This document shows positions 40,105 through 49,066 of a stretch of DNA of 57,348 nt, piece after piece. The DNA lies in the NCBI GenBank assembly GCA_025363475.1, contig JANYDS010000014.1, forward strand, positions 1-57,348. Reading direction: 5' to 3'. Under the pieces are notes generated by a model, which saw nothing but the letters and a program-made list of their open reading frames with translations, was not told the origin of the DNA and did not search any database. Numbering within the stretch: the first letter of the stretch is position 1; each line of letters starts with the position of its first letter. Source of the stretch: Terriglobia bacterium (GTDB lineage Bacteria; Acidobacteriota; Terriglobia; Bryobacterales; Bryobacteraceae). The position numbers and the translations under genes were made by a program.

Positions 40105-43041
40105 TTAATGCTGCCAGGCGGAAAGTTTGGTCAGGTACCCGGCGCGCTCCTGCTTCTCGTTATTGCCAAGAGCGCGGTGCTCTTCGATCTGGCTGTAGCG
40201 CGCGAGCGCGTTTTCGAGAGCTTTCACGGCAGACTGACGCTGACCGGCAGCTTCGTAGCAGTCGGCCAGGGAATTGTAGAACGCAGGTTGCTCGTTCAGG
40301 AAACGCTGATTGTTGGGGTCGCGTTTGATCTGGCTGTCAAAGATGGAGATCAGCGCAATATAGGCCGCGATCGCTTCATCCCATTGTTTTCGGGCGGCAA
40401 ACAGGACGGCCTTGCTCTCCATAATGTCACCGTGCCGCGCGGCAGTGCGAGCGAGGCCGGGGTTCTGCTTGTCAGCGAGCTCCAGATAATGATTCGCCTG
40501 GTCCAGATGCTGCAACGCTTCATCGTATTGCGCGCCTCCTGTCAAACCGGAGGCCAGGCGTTGATGGGCCTGAATCATGAAATCCTCGTTGCCAGTGGGC
40601 CGGATGGCATAGATGCGCTCCGCAGCCGTTAACCCCTTGCGGTACGCGGCGATGGCAGGCTGGGGACTCCCGCTTTCCACCAGCCAGTCACCGAGTCCCG
40701 TTCCAGCCATCAGGACGTCCGCGAGTGGTTGCTGATTGTTGATATCCGCTGCTGCCATCTTATCCGCCAGATCCACCGCCGACTGCAGATACCCCGTGGC
40801 CACCGACGGATCTTCCGGCCGCGGGCCGCCCCGTGTATGCAGCGCGCGGCCAAGCATTGTGTAAGTGATCCACAATTTGCGAGCCAGTGGCAGGTTCGAG
40901 GGATTGGCTTCCGACAGGGGCTTGTCGATGGCTAGCGATATCTTCAAATGCTCCTGTGCCTCGCCTGCGCGGTCCAGACGGACGTAAACATCGCCTAACT
41001 TCGTGTGGGCCAGGCTCAGCGAGTTTTGCTCTTTAGAGACGTTGCGTTTCTCTTTGGACAGCTGCGTTTGCAGTTCCAGCAGCTTAAGATAAGGCGCCAC
41101 GGCTTCACCGTGAACACCGACACGGATTTTCAGATCGCCGTACGAACTATAGGCGCTCGCAAGAGCGTCGCGCACGTCGTAATCGGAGGCGGCTGGTTCC
41201 GGACCAGCAAAAAGAAAGACTTGCTGATAGGTTTTTTCGGCGCCCTGAAAGTCACCCTGGGCCACCAGCATCTGGGCGATCTTAATGTGGCCGTGGATGC
41301 GGTCGCGCAGGAATTCAGCAGAGGGATCTGTGACCTTTTCGCGAATGGCAAGCGCCCGCCGGTAACTGGCAAGGGCCCCAGGTGCGTCGCCAAGATTAGC
41401 GAAATAGGGGTTGCCCTGAACATCGCCGAGACGGTCATAACCGCGCGCCACTTCTTCCAGCAACTGGCGATTGCCGCCGGCGTCGCGGACCAGCATGTCG
41501 TAATACTGCAGCCCGGTTTGCACCACCATCTTCCGCGCGGGCGTCGAGCCAGGCAGCATCGCAATCGCATTGTGAAAATCCAGCAGAAACTTCCCGGCGA
41601 GCTGGTGTACCTGATCGAAACGGCGCTCCGCAAGTTTGCTTTGCGTTTCGGCGAGCGTGCGCTGCAATTCTGCTTCGCGGCGCTGCGCTTCGGCATTCGT
41701 TCGCTGGCGGGCCGCTTCGCGGGATTCGTTTTGCGCATCGCGTTCGCTGGCTTCCGCGCGCAGTTCATTTTCCACGGCGCGGCGGCGTTCCGTTTCGGCC
41801 TGTGCCCTGGCCTGACTGGCACGCACCGCCAGCACGCCCGCAGTGGTAGCGCCGCCAACCAGTGCAACGGCCAGAATGGTGCCCGCAGCGATAGCCGTGC
41901 GGTTTCGCCGCAGGTACTTGCCAGCCTGATAGCGGAAAGTGCCTTCGCGCGCTTTAACCGGCCAGCCGTTCAGGTGGCGGCGAAGGTCAGCCGCCATCTG
42001 TTCCACCGATTGATAACGAAGGGCCTGTTCCTTGCGCAGCGCCATGGAAACGATGGCGTCCAGATCTCCCTGAAGCTTGCTGCGCAGGGCGGGCGGCGCG
42101 GTGTCAGCGAGACGCGGCGGGTCTGTTTCACAGACCACGCGTTCAATTTCGCGTGTTCCAGGCGTAGTGAAACGCTGCGCGCGGACACCCGAAAGCAGTT
42201 CGTAAAAAATTGCACCCAGCGAATAAACATCCGTCGCGGTAGTGATGTGTTCAGCGCGGATTTGTTCCGGACTGGCGTAGTCGGGGGTAAGCGCACGTGC
42301 CGCCAGAATGGTCGCGGTTTCTTTGAATGCGCTTTCCTGATCGAGCAACTTCGCTACACCGAAATCAAGCAGCTTCGGAGAGCCATCCGCAGTTACAAAG
42401 ATGTTGGCAGGCTTAAGGTCGCGGTGGACTACCAGGTTGCGGTGCGCATGTGAAACCGCTTCACAGATTTTGAGGAACAATTCACACCGCTGACGAATCT
42501 CGATCGGCTCATGTTTGCTGCACCAGACGTCGAGCGGTTGCCCTATGACATACTCCATGACGAAAAATGGACGGCCGTCGCGCGTGGTTCCTCCGTCCAG
42601 CAGGCGCGCGATGTAAGGGTGTTCCAGGTTGGCAAGAATCTGACGCTCATGGCGAAAACGCCCGAGGACATCTTCGGTATCCATGCCATGGCGAATGAAC
42701 TTGATCGCGACCTCTTTGTGGAACTGGTCGTCATCCCGTTCGGCAAGATAAACCGACCCCATGCCGCCACGGCCCAGTTCGCGGATGACCAGATAAGGCC
42801 CCACGCGGGTGCCTGCCATCTCCTCAATGCTGAAAAACGAATGCGCTTCTTTTTGGACAGCGGCATTGATGGCTTCGCCGTTGTCTGCATCGGCGGCGAG
42901 CAGGGAGTCTACTTCTTCGCGGAGCGCGGCGTCGCCCTTGCAGACATCGTCAAGGAATTGCGGACGTGCAGCTGCAGGCAACTCAACGGCTGCTTGAAAC
43001 AGGGTCTCGATTCGTTCCCAGTCTGCGAGATTTGCGGCCAA
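40105..43041 (-). CDS. Membrane Ser/Thr protein kinase with coiled-coil and TPR sensor region
   Basis: This is a 978-residue Hanks-type kinase. Residues 1-75 are a helical N-terminal module seen in Acidobacterial kinases. The kinase domain shows the Gly loop GRGGMGSVY (90-97), Lys114 in VAIKF, HRDLKPAN (206-213), DFG (226-228) and TPDYASPEQ. One transmembrane helix (382-406) follows. A charged Glu/Arg/Gln coiled coil spans about 408-480, and TPR-like repeats fill the rest. The start is TTG at 43041, 15 bp after the pilin-like gene stop, with CAGG upstream; no better start exists. It is the last gene of the kdsB-led unit. Targets are unknown. Confidence 0.88.
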   Translation of the reverse strand: MAANLADWERIETLFQAAVELPAAARPQFLDDVCKGDAALREEVDSLLAADADNGEAINAAVQKEAHSFFSIEEMAGTRVGPYLVIRELGRGGMGSVYLAERDDDQFHKEVAIKFIRHGMDTEDVLGRFRHERQILANLEHPYIARLLDGGTTRDGRPFFVMEYVIGQPLDVWCSKHEPIEIRQRCELFLKICEAVSHAHRNLVVHRDLKPANIFVTADGSPKLLDFGVAKLLDQESAFKETATILAARALTPDYASPEQIRAEHITTATDVYSLGAIFYELLSGVRAQRFTTPGTREIERVVCETDPPRLADTAPPALRSKLQGDLDAIVSMALRKEQALRYQSVEQMAADLRRHLNGWPVKAREGTFRYQAGKYLRRNRTAIAAGTILAVALVGGATTAGVLAVRASQARAQAETERRRAVENELRAEASERDAQNESREAARQRTNAEAQRREAELQRTLAETQSKLAERRFDQVHQLAGKFLLDFHNAIAMLPGSTPARKMVVQTGLQYYDMLVRDAGGNRQLLEEVARGYDRLGDVQGNPYFANLGDAPGALASYRRALAIREKVTDPSAEFLRDRIHGHIKIAQMLVAQGDFQGAEKTYQQVFLFAGPEPAASDYDVRDALASAYSSYGDLKIRVGVHGEAVAPYLKLLELQTQLSKEKRNVSKEQNSLSLAHTKLGDVYVRLDRAGEAQEHLKISLAIDKPLSEANPSNLPLARKLWITYTMLGRALHTRGGPRPEDPSVATGYLQSAVDLADKMAAADINNQQPLADVLMAGTGLGDWLVESGSPQPAIAAYRKGLTAAERIYAIRPTGNEDFMIQAHQRLASGLTGGAQYDEALQHLDQANHYLELADKQNPGLARTAARHGDIMESKAVLFAARKQWDEAIAAYIALISIFDSQIKRDPNNQRFLNEQPAFYNSLADCYEAAGQRQSAVKALENALARYSQIEEHRALGNNEKQERAGYLTKLSAWQH

Positions 43042-43056
43042 GACCTGATTTTACCG

Positions 43057-43605
43057 CTATTGTTTGGCGGGCTGCTGCTGTTGCACGGTTTCGCCCAAAA
43101 TCGGATCGTTGGGTGTTGCCGGTTCCTGCCCGGTGTGCTCGTGGATGGTCATGCTCTGATCGGAAAAATAAGTATGGGAACCGGTCGTACCGAAGAGAGC
43201 AGGATTGGCCAGAATCACATAGCCTGTGGGAGTTTGCTGCAGGTTGAACTTGAAGCCGCCCTTTTCGCCAGTGGCGAGATCGCGGTCAATCAGATCTGCG
43301 CTTGACGCTGTGGCTGCCCCGCTGGCAGGCGGACCAAGTTGCGTCAGCGTGGTGGCGTAGGCACCGTACTGCGAGTAGTATTGCGCCTGCTCGGTATGGA
43401 TTGTGGAGATAGCTTTTTTAGCCGCCATTTCCTGCGCAAAAAGACGAGCTTTGCCGAGGCGCGGCAAGGCAACGGCAAGGATGATCAGGATGATCGCAAT
43501 CACGATCAGGAGCTCAATCAGCGAAAACCCGGCGCGTCTGTTGTGTGACGCCCGTCGGCGCAGTAATTGGGAAAACATGTTCTCTCTCATCTTATGACGC
43601 GGCAT
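43057..43605 (-). CDS. Type IV pilin-like / general secretion pseudopilin
   Basis: This 182-residue protein has a perfect class III prepilin signal: RRAGFSLIELLIVIAI, with cleavage after Gly26 before Phe27 and Glu5 of the mature form (Glu31). A hydrophobic N-helix is followed by a small globular domain (KKAISTIHTEQAQYYSQYGAYATTLTQLG, GYVILANPALFG) and a Gln/Pro-rich tail. Start candidates are ATGs at 43605, 43590 and 43578; 43578 has the best ribosome site (GAGAG), 43605 the longest leader. No other pilus or secretion gene is in the window, so assembly must use machinery encoded elsewhere. It sits between kdsA and the kinase. Confidence 0.82.
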   Translation of the reverse strand: MPRHKMRENMFSQLLRRRASHNRRAGFSLIELLIVIAIILIILAVALPRLGKARLFAQEMAAKKAISTIHTEQAQYYSQYGAYATTLTQLGPPASGAATASSADLIDRDLATGEKGGFKFNLQQTPTGYVILANPALFGTTGSHTYFSDQSMTIHEHTGQEPATPNDPILGETVQQQQPAKQ

Positions 43606-43618
43606 TCCGGTTGTGCGT

Positions 43619-44434
43619 TTAGAGGGAATCGGCTGCTTTGCGGGCGTCGTCGATGAGCCGGAGGCGCTTCAACAATGCGGGCAGTAGATCAAGACGCAAC
43701 GCGTTCGCTCCATCAGAGAGGGCTTTTTCCGGCTGGTCATGGACTTCTATAAAAACGCCGGACAGCCCAACCGCAACCGCAGCTGACGCCAGAGGTGCAA
43801 TGAATTCCGGCTGCCCACCAGACGCCGATCCAATACCGCCAGGCAGTTGCACGCTGTGGGTTGCATCGAATACCACCGGCCAGCCCGCATCCGCCATGAT
43901 CTTCAAACCACGCATATCCACAACCAGATTGTTATAGCCAAACGATGAGCCGCGTTCCGTCAGAATCACCTGACGGTTGCCGGTGGAAGCAACCTTATCC
44001 GCAGCATGGTGTATATCGTGCGGAGCAACGAACTGACCCTTTTTTACATTAACGATTTTGCCGCTGCGACCGGCTTCCAGCAGTAAATCCGTCTGGCGGC
44101 AGAGAAAAGCCGGAATTTGCACAATGTCGGCCACCTCAGCCACCTGTCCGACCTGGGCCGTTTCATGCACGTCCGTCAGAACGGAATAACCGCGTGCCCG
44201 CAACCGTCCAAGAATCGCCAAACCCTCAGCTATGCCCGGTCCCCGATGACCGCCAAGGCTGGTACGGTTCGCCTTATCAAAAGCAGCCTTGAAGACGTAA
44301 CTAAACCCCGCCTCTGCCGCCATCGCAGATACCGCATCCGCAATGAAATTGACATGCTCTTCACTCTCAATGACGCACGTGCCGGCGATCAAAACCAGCT
44401 TTTTCCCGGCGGTGAAATCGCTGTACTGAATCAC
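43619..44434 (-). CDS. kdsA: 3-deoxy-8-phosphooctulonate (Kdo-8-P) synthase
   Basis: The 271-residue enzyme condenses arabinose-5-phosphate with phosphoenolpyruvate to Kdo-8-phosphate for LPS inner core. Motifs are [69 protein letters not shown] and FDATHSVQ. Cys20 in the AGTC segment stands where metal-dependent (class II, Aquifex-like) KdsA enzymes have the metal-binding Cys and E. coli has Asn, so a divalent-metal enzyme is inferred. The GTG start at 44434 overlaps the pyrG stop by 4 bp (GTGA). Confidence 0.95.
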   Translation of the reverse strand: MIQYSDFTAGKKLVLIAGTCVIESEEHVNFIADAVSAMAAEAGFSYVFKAAFDKANRTSLGGHRGPGIAEGLAILGRLRARGYSVLTDVHETAQVGQVAEVADIVQIPAFLCRQTDLLLEAGRSGKIVNVKKGQFVAPHDIHHAADKVASTGNRQVILTERGSSFGYNNLVVDMRGLKIMADAGWPVVFDATHSVQLPGGIGSASGGQPEFIAPLASAAVAVGLSGVFIEVHDQPEKALSDGANALRLDLLPALLKRLRLIDDARKAADSL

Positions 44435-46083
44435 GCCGTATATTCCGGCTCCGGCAGTAGAGGAGCTTCCTGCGATGCAATGCGGTGAGCACGGTAACGC
44501 CGCGCCGCCGCTACGAACGCACTGAACAGAGGATGCGGTTCCAGTGGCTTCGATTTGAATTCCGGATGGAACTGGCAGCCCAAATAAAACGGATGATCTT
44601 CGATCTCACAGATCTCCACATACGTCCCATCCGGGGTCTCACCGGTGATTTTCAACCCCTGCGATGTCAGCGCCGTTTCAAACTCCCGGTTGAATTCAAA
44701 CCTATGCCGGTGCCGCTCACTAATTTCGGTCTGGCCATAAGCCTTGAACGCCTGCGTATCAGGCTTAAGTACGCACGGCCACGCACCCAGGCGCATCGTG
44801 CCGCCCAGTTCATCAATCCCTGTCAGCTTGCGCAGCTTATAGATAACGGGTTGCGATCCGGCGGGACTGAATTCCGTGGAATCCGCCGTCGTAAGCCCGC
44901 AAACATTGCGGGCATATTCAATCACCATCGTCTGCATCCCCAGGCAGATACCGAAATAAGGCACTTTATTCACGCGCGCATATTCGATTGCGTTGATCAT
45001 GCCTTCAATGCCGCGCTTGCCAAAGCCGCCAGGCACCAATACCCCGTCGTACTGTTCCAGCTCGCGGTCCAGCTTGCCCTTTTCAAAACTCTCCGCTTCA
45101 ATCCAGTGGATATTGACCTTCGAGTTATGAGCGATGCCACCATGCAGCAGGGCTTCCTTGAGGCTCTTGTAGGAATCCTCATACTCAACGTACTTGCCCA
45201 CCAGCGCGATATCGATCTCATCGGCCGGGTTCTGCATGCGGTGCAGCATCGCGCGCCAGTTATCCAGATGGCGCGGCCCGGTCGCATCAAGATGCAACTG
45301 CCGGAGGATGATTTCATCCACCCCCTCCTGCGCGAAAACAAGCGGAATTTCGTACACCGATTCCACATCTTTCGCGGTGATGACAGCTTCCGGTGCCACA
45401 TCGCAAAAGAGAGCGATCTTGTCCTTCATTTCCTCAGGCAGAGGACGCTCAGCGCGGCAGAGCAGAATATCGGGTTGGATACCAATCGCCCGCAGTTCCT
45501 TGACGCTATGCTGCGTCGGTTTGGTCTTAAGTTCGTGAGCAGCACTGATCCACGGCACAAGCGTGACGTGAACGAAAATACAATTCTCCCGGCCCACTTC
45601 ATGGCGCACCTGGCGGATGGCTTCCAGAAACGGCAGCGATTCGATATCGCCCACCGTGCCGCCGATTTCACAAATCACCACATCCACATCGCCCGAAAGG
45701 CTCTTCACCGCAGCTTTAATTTCATTGGTGACATGCGGAATCACCTGAACGGTCTTGCCCAGATAATCACCCCTGCGTTCGCGCATGATGATCTGTTCAT
45801 AGATGCGACCGCTGGTCAGGTTGTTTGCCCGGGTGAGCCGGGAGTGCGTAAAGCGTTCGTAGTGGCCCAGATCAAGATCGGTTTCAGCGCCATCATCGGT
45901 TACAAAAACTTCCCCGTGCTGGAACGGACTCATCGTACCCGGGTCAACGTTCAGATACGGGTCAAACTTCTGCAGCGACACCGTGAGCCCCCGGCTTTCC
46001 AGCAAACAGCCGATGGACGCCGCAGCGATGCCCTTGCCCAGCGACGAAACTACGCCACCGGTCACGAAAATAAACTTACCCAT
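44431..46083 (-). CDS. pyrG: CTP synthase
   Basis: This 550-residue enzyme aminates UTP to CTP using glutamine. The N-terminal synthase domain opens [20 protein letters not shown], with [22 protein letters not shown] following. The C-terminal class I glutaminase domain has the nucleophile Cys in [17 protein letters not shown] and the closing HPEFKSKP. The ATG at 46083 overlaps the kdsB stop by 8 bp, and the stop overlaps kdsA by 4 bp. The order puts CTP supply between the two Kdo genes, one of which (KdsB) consumes CTP. Confidence 0.97.
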   Translation of the reverse strand: MGKFIFVTGGVVSSLGKGIAAASIGCLLESRGLTVSLQKFDPYLNVDPGTMSPFQHGEVFVTDDGAETDLDLGHYERFTHSRLTRANNLTSGRIYEQIIMRERRGDYLGKTVQVIPHVTNEIKAAVKSLSGDVDVVICEIGGTVGDIESLPFLEAIRQVRHEVGRENCIFVHVTLVPWISAAHELKTKPTQHSVKELRAIGIQPDILLCRAERPLPEEMKDKIALFCDVAPEAVITAKDVESVYEIPLVFAQEGVDEIILRQLHLDATGPRHLDNWRAMLHRMQNPADEIDIALVGKYVEYEDSYKSLKEALLHGGIAHNSKVNIHWIEAESFEKGKLDRELEQYDGVLVPGGFGKRGIEGMINAIEYARVNKVPYFGICLGMQTMVIEYARNVCGLTTADSTEFSPAGSQPVIYKLRKLTGIDELGGTMRLGAWPCVLKPDTQAFKAYGQTEISERHRHRFEFNREFETALTSQGLKITGETPDGTYVEICEIEDHPFYLGCQFHPEFKSKPLEPHPLFSAFVAAARRYRAHRIASQEAPLLPEPEYTA

Positions 46084-46849
46084 TACGAACTGCCTCCCGG
46101 CCTGCGCTGATCAATGCCTGAACCCTCTTCAGATCGTCCGGCGTATCAATGCCAAACGACTCGTAATCTGTTTCGACAACCCGAATTTTGAAACCGTTTT
46201 CGAGTGCCCGTAACTGCTCCAGCCGTTCGGTCTGCTCCAGCGGGCCCACCGGAAGGCCGGCATAGCGAAGCAGAAAATCACGGCGGTAAACATAAAGTCC
46301 AATGTGTTTGAAATACGCTGTCGGCAGGTCACCGTTACGTGCGTACGGAATGGTGGCGCGAGAGAAATAGACGGCGTTCTCAAACCGGTCAGTCACCACT
46401 TTCACCACGTTCGGATCGGCGATTTCGCGCGGATCTTCAATGCGTTTCTTGAGCGTCGCCATTAGGATAGCCGGTTCTTCCAGCAGCGGCATCACCACGG
46501 TATCGATGGCGTCCGGATCAATCAGCGGCTCATCGCCCTGGATGTTGACCACAAGTTCGGTATCTTCAAAGGCGGAAGCAACTTCAGCCACGCGGTCCGT
46601 CCCCGACAGGTGATCCTCGCGGGTCATCATGACGCGGGCCCCAAAGCGGCGGGCTTCGTGACAGATCCTGGTGTCATCGGTGGCGATAATAACGTTTTGG
46701 AGATAGCGGGCCATTGATACCCGCTCGTACACATGCTGGAGCATGGTGCGGGAATCTATCAGAGCCAGTGCTTTGCCCGGAAAGCGGGTAGATCCGAACC
46801 GGGCGGGAATAACGCCCAGAATTTTGCGCTGCACACGCGATGTTACCAC
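46076..46849 (-). CDS. kdsB: 3-deoxy-manno-octulosonate cytidylyltransferase (CMP-Kdo synthetase)
   Basis: The 257-residue enzyme activates Kdo with CTP to CMP-Kdo. Signature segments are [18 protein letters not shown] at the N-terminus, [48 protein letters not shown], and [19 protein letters not shown] near the end. The likely start is GTG at 46849; a second GTG at 46834 would also leave the catalytic loop intact. It heads the leftward unit kdsB-pyrG-kdsA-pilin-kinase and diverges from the VWFA gene over 65 bp. Confidence 0.95.
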   Translation of the reverse strand: MVTSRVQRKILGVIPARFGSTRFPGKALALIDSRTMLQHVYERVSMARYLQNVIIATDDTRICHEARRFGARVMMTREDHLSGTDRVAEVASAFEDTELVVNIQGDEPLIDPDAIDTVVMPLLEEPAILMATLKKRIEDPREIADPNVVKVVTDRFENAVYFSRATIPYARNGDLPTAYFKHIGLYVYRRDFLLRYAGLPVGPLEQTERLEQLRALENGFKIRVVETDYESFGIDTPDDLKRVQALISAGREAVRNG

Positions 46850-46914
46850 GTGGCGCTGGCAAAGATGGTTTGGCCACCTTCATGCTAGACTCCAGGCAGA
46901 AGGGGAAGCACCCG

Positions 46915-47889
46915 ATGCGCTCCCGCCGTAACGCTGTCTTAATTTTTCTTGTCGTAACAGGTCTGGCCGCTCTCGCGTTTTCCCAGGATAACGTGACCAT
47001 CACGCCGCGCCCGAAGCCCGCTGAGACTGCAGCGGTGCAGCCCCGCGCCAATATCCGCGTCGACACGAACGTCGTGTTGATTCCGGTGACCGTCACCGAT
47101 CCGCTCAACCGTTTTGTGACCGGCTTGGAGCAGGATTCCTTCAAAGTTTTCGAAGATAAAATCGAGCAAAAACTGGTTTCCTTCGGCAGCGAAGATGCGC
47201 CGCTTTCGATAGGAATCGTCTTCGACACCAGCGGCAGTATGGGTCCGAAGCTGGAAAAATCGCGCATTGCCGTTTCAGAGTTCTTTAAGACAGCCAACCC
47301 GGAAGACGAAGCGTTTCTGGTCGAATTCAACGACCGGCCCGAACTCGTCACGCCCCTCACCCACAATCTTGAAGAGATTCAGAATCGGCTGACCTTTACA
47401 CAGTCCAAAGGCCGCACCGCATTGCTTGACGGCATCTACCTGGCGCTCCACACCATGAAGAAAGCGCACAATCCGCGCAAGGCTCTGGTAGTTATTTCTG
47501 ACGGCGGGGACAACAGCAGCCGCTATACAGAGAGCGAGATCAAGAATCTGGTGAAAGAAGCCGATGTGCAAATTTATGCCATCGGAATCTATGAGGCAAT
47601 CGGTTCCCGTGGACGCACTTCAGAAGAGCTTTCAGGACCAGGGTTGCTGACTGATATTTCTGAACCCACCGGCGGACGGCACTTTATTGTCGAGAATCTG
47701 AACGAACTCCCGGATGTGGCAGCGAAAATCGGCATAGAACTGCGCAACCAGTATGTGCTCGGGTATAGTCCCAATAATCAGGTGCGTGACGGCAAGTATC
47801 GCAAGGTGAATGTCAAACTGGTACAGCCGAAGGGGTTGCCACCCCTGCACGCATTCTGGAGAACCGGGTACTATGCGCCGACGCAGTAA
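46915..47889 (+). CDS. Secreted VWFA-related Acidobacterial-domain protein (first of a tandem pair)
   Basis: This 324-residue protein has a signal peptide (RRNAVLIFLVVTGLAALAFS). A beta region common to this Acidobacterial family follows (VDTNVVLIPVTVTDPLNRFV, LEQDSFKVFEDKIEQKLVSF). Then comes a von Willebrand A domain with the MIDAS motif D104-T-S-G-S, a TALLDGIYLALHTM segment and the third ligand region VVISDGGDNSS. Such domains bind divalent metal and protein ligands outside the cytoplasm. The ATG at 46915 has a strong AAGGGGAA Shine-Dalgarno. The stop lies 17 bp inside the next gene. The partner protein is unknown. Confidence 0.87.
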   Translation: MRSRRNAVLIFLVVTGLAALAFSQDNVTITPRPKPAETAAVQPRANIRVDTNVVLIPVTVTDPLNRFVTGLEQDSFKVFEDKIEQKLVSFGSEDAPLSIGIVFDTSGSMGPKLEKSRIAVSEFFKTANPEDEAFLVEFNDRPELVTPLTHNLEEIQNRLTFTQSKGRTALLDGIYLALHTMKKAHNPRKALVVISDGGDNSSRYTESEIKNLVKEADVQIYAIGIYEAIGSRGRTSEELSGPGLLTDISEPTGGRHFIVENLNELPDVAAKIGIELRNQYVLGYSPNNQVRDGKYRKVNVKLVQPKGLPPLHAFWRTGYYAPTQ

Positions 47890-48826
47890 ATTCATCCTTT
47901 TAGCCCTGGCTTTTGCGCCGTTTCTAACGTGGGGACAACAGGCTCCTGCTCCCCCGCCCGATGCCGATGCGATTTTTTCGTCCGAAACCCGGTTAGTCCC
48001 GCTCAATGTCACCGTTTCCGACAAGACCGGACATCTGGTCACGACCCTCCCGCAGAAAGCTTTTCAGGTTTACGAGAACGGAGTACTTCAACAAATCAAG
48101 CTTTTCAAACGGGAAGACGTACCTGTTTCGATGGGTCTGATTATTGACAACAGCGGCAGTATGCGGGAAAAGCGCCAGTCGGTTGAAGCCGCCACGCTGG
48201 CGCTGGCCAGAGATTCCAACCCGATGGATGAAATGTTCATCGTCAACTTCAATGACGACGCGTTTCTCGACACCGATTTCACCAATGATCTGAAGCTTCT
48301 CGAACAAGGTCTGACCAAGATCGATTCCCGGGGCGGCACTGCCATGCGCGACGCCTTGCGCATGTCGGCGGATCACCTCAAAGCCAAAGCGAAGCGGGAT
48401 AAAAAAGTGATTCTCGTCGTGACGGACGGCAATGACAACGCGAGCAACATGTCACTGGAAGCGCTGGTAAGGCTGGCGCAGCAGAACGACATCGTGATCT
48501 ACGCGATCGGCATTCTGGGCGAGGAAGACAAGCGGGAAGCGAAAAAGGCACAGCGGGCGCTGAATATCCTGGTGGAGAGCACCGGCGGCCAGGTCTTTTA
48601 CCCGAAAGAATTGAATGAAGTGGAGCGGATTGCGCACCAGGTGGCGCATGATATCCGCAATCAGTACACGATTGCGTATACGCCTTCGAACCCGGCTCTG
48701 GATGGGACGTATCGGCCGATCAAGGTTGTGGTGAAGTCACCGGGCAATCCAGTCGCACGCACTCGCAGCGGCTATTACGCAACAGACAAAAAAGCGGTTG
48801 CTCCCGTACGGAAAAACCCATCCTGA
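47873..48826 (+). CDS. Secreted VWFA-related Acidobacterial-domain protein (second of a tandem pair)
   Basis: This 317-residue paralogue of the preceding protein has the same order: signal peptide (SKFILLALAFAPFLTWGQ), TRLVPLNVTVSDKTGHLV plus a KAFQVYENGVLQQIKLF segment, and a VWA domain. The MIDAS motif is D92-N-S-G-S and the later loop is LVVTDGNDNAS. Both proteins end with an RNQY.-.YSP/YTPSN segment and an RTGYYA/RSGYYA close. The ATG at 47873 is inside the end of the first gene. Divergence between the copies is substantial, so the duplication is not recent. Confidence 0.86.
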   Translation: MRRRSKFILLALAFAPFLTWGQQAPAPPPDADAIFSSETRLVPLNVTVSDKTGHLVTTLPQKAFQVYENGVLQQIKLFKREDVPVSMGLIIDNSGSMREKRQSVEAATLALARDSNPMDEMFIVNFNDDAFLDTDFTNDLKLLEQGLTKIDSRGGTAMRDALRMSADHLKAKAKRDKKVILVVTDGNDNASNMSLEALVRLAQQNDIVIYAIGILGEEDKREAKKAQRALNILVESTGGQVFYPKELNEVERIAHQVAHDIRNQYTIAYTPSNPALDGTYRPIKVVVKSPGNPVARTRSGYYATDKKAVAPVRKNPS

Positions 48827-48833
48827 GGCCGTT

Positions 48834-49046
48834 TTGACGGGTGAGCTTGCAGTTGCGTGGAAACTAACCAGAGGCTATCGGCTGACGCCGTGGAAAAGCC
48901 CTTATTTGAAGTGGCGGATTGAGACCTGGTCCGGGCTGGAAGCAGAGAGCATCACCCGCCAGGTGTTTGTGCGTTTTTGTTGGACACACCGATCAGAATT
49001 GCGCCGCTATCTGCGCTGGGCGGCTGAGGGCGGAAGTGTCCGGTAA
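48834..49046 (+). CDS. Small basic protein, conserved-looking, unknown function
   Basis: A 70-residue frame opens at TTG 48834, 7 bp after the VWFA stop, with GAGG 8 nt upstream. The protein is rich in Trp, Arg and aromatic residues (WKLTRGYRLTPWKSPYLKWR, IETWSGLEAESITRQVFVRF, THRSELRRYLRWA) and reads like a folded helical protein rather than random translation. I have an impression that similar short proteins occur in other Acidobacteriota but cannot verify it. No catalytic motif or signal peptide is seen. Placement suggests it is the third gene of the VWFA unit. Confidence 0.5.
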   Translation: MTGELAVAWKLTRGYRLTPWKSPYLKWRIETWSGLEAESITRQVFVRFCWTHRSELRRYLRWAAEGGSVR

Positions 49047-49066
49047 CAAGCCCGCGAACGGAACGA

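Noticed and set aside
41005-42453. 482-codon plus-strand frame
   Set aside because: Antisense to the kinase gene; no recognisable fold.
44485-46110. 541-codon plus-strand frame
   Set aside because: Exactly antisense to pyrG, whose protein is fully conserved; composition (His, Arg, Phe, Ile rich) is that of a shadow frame.
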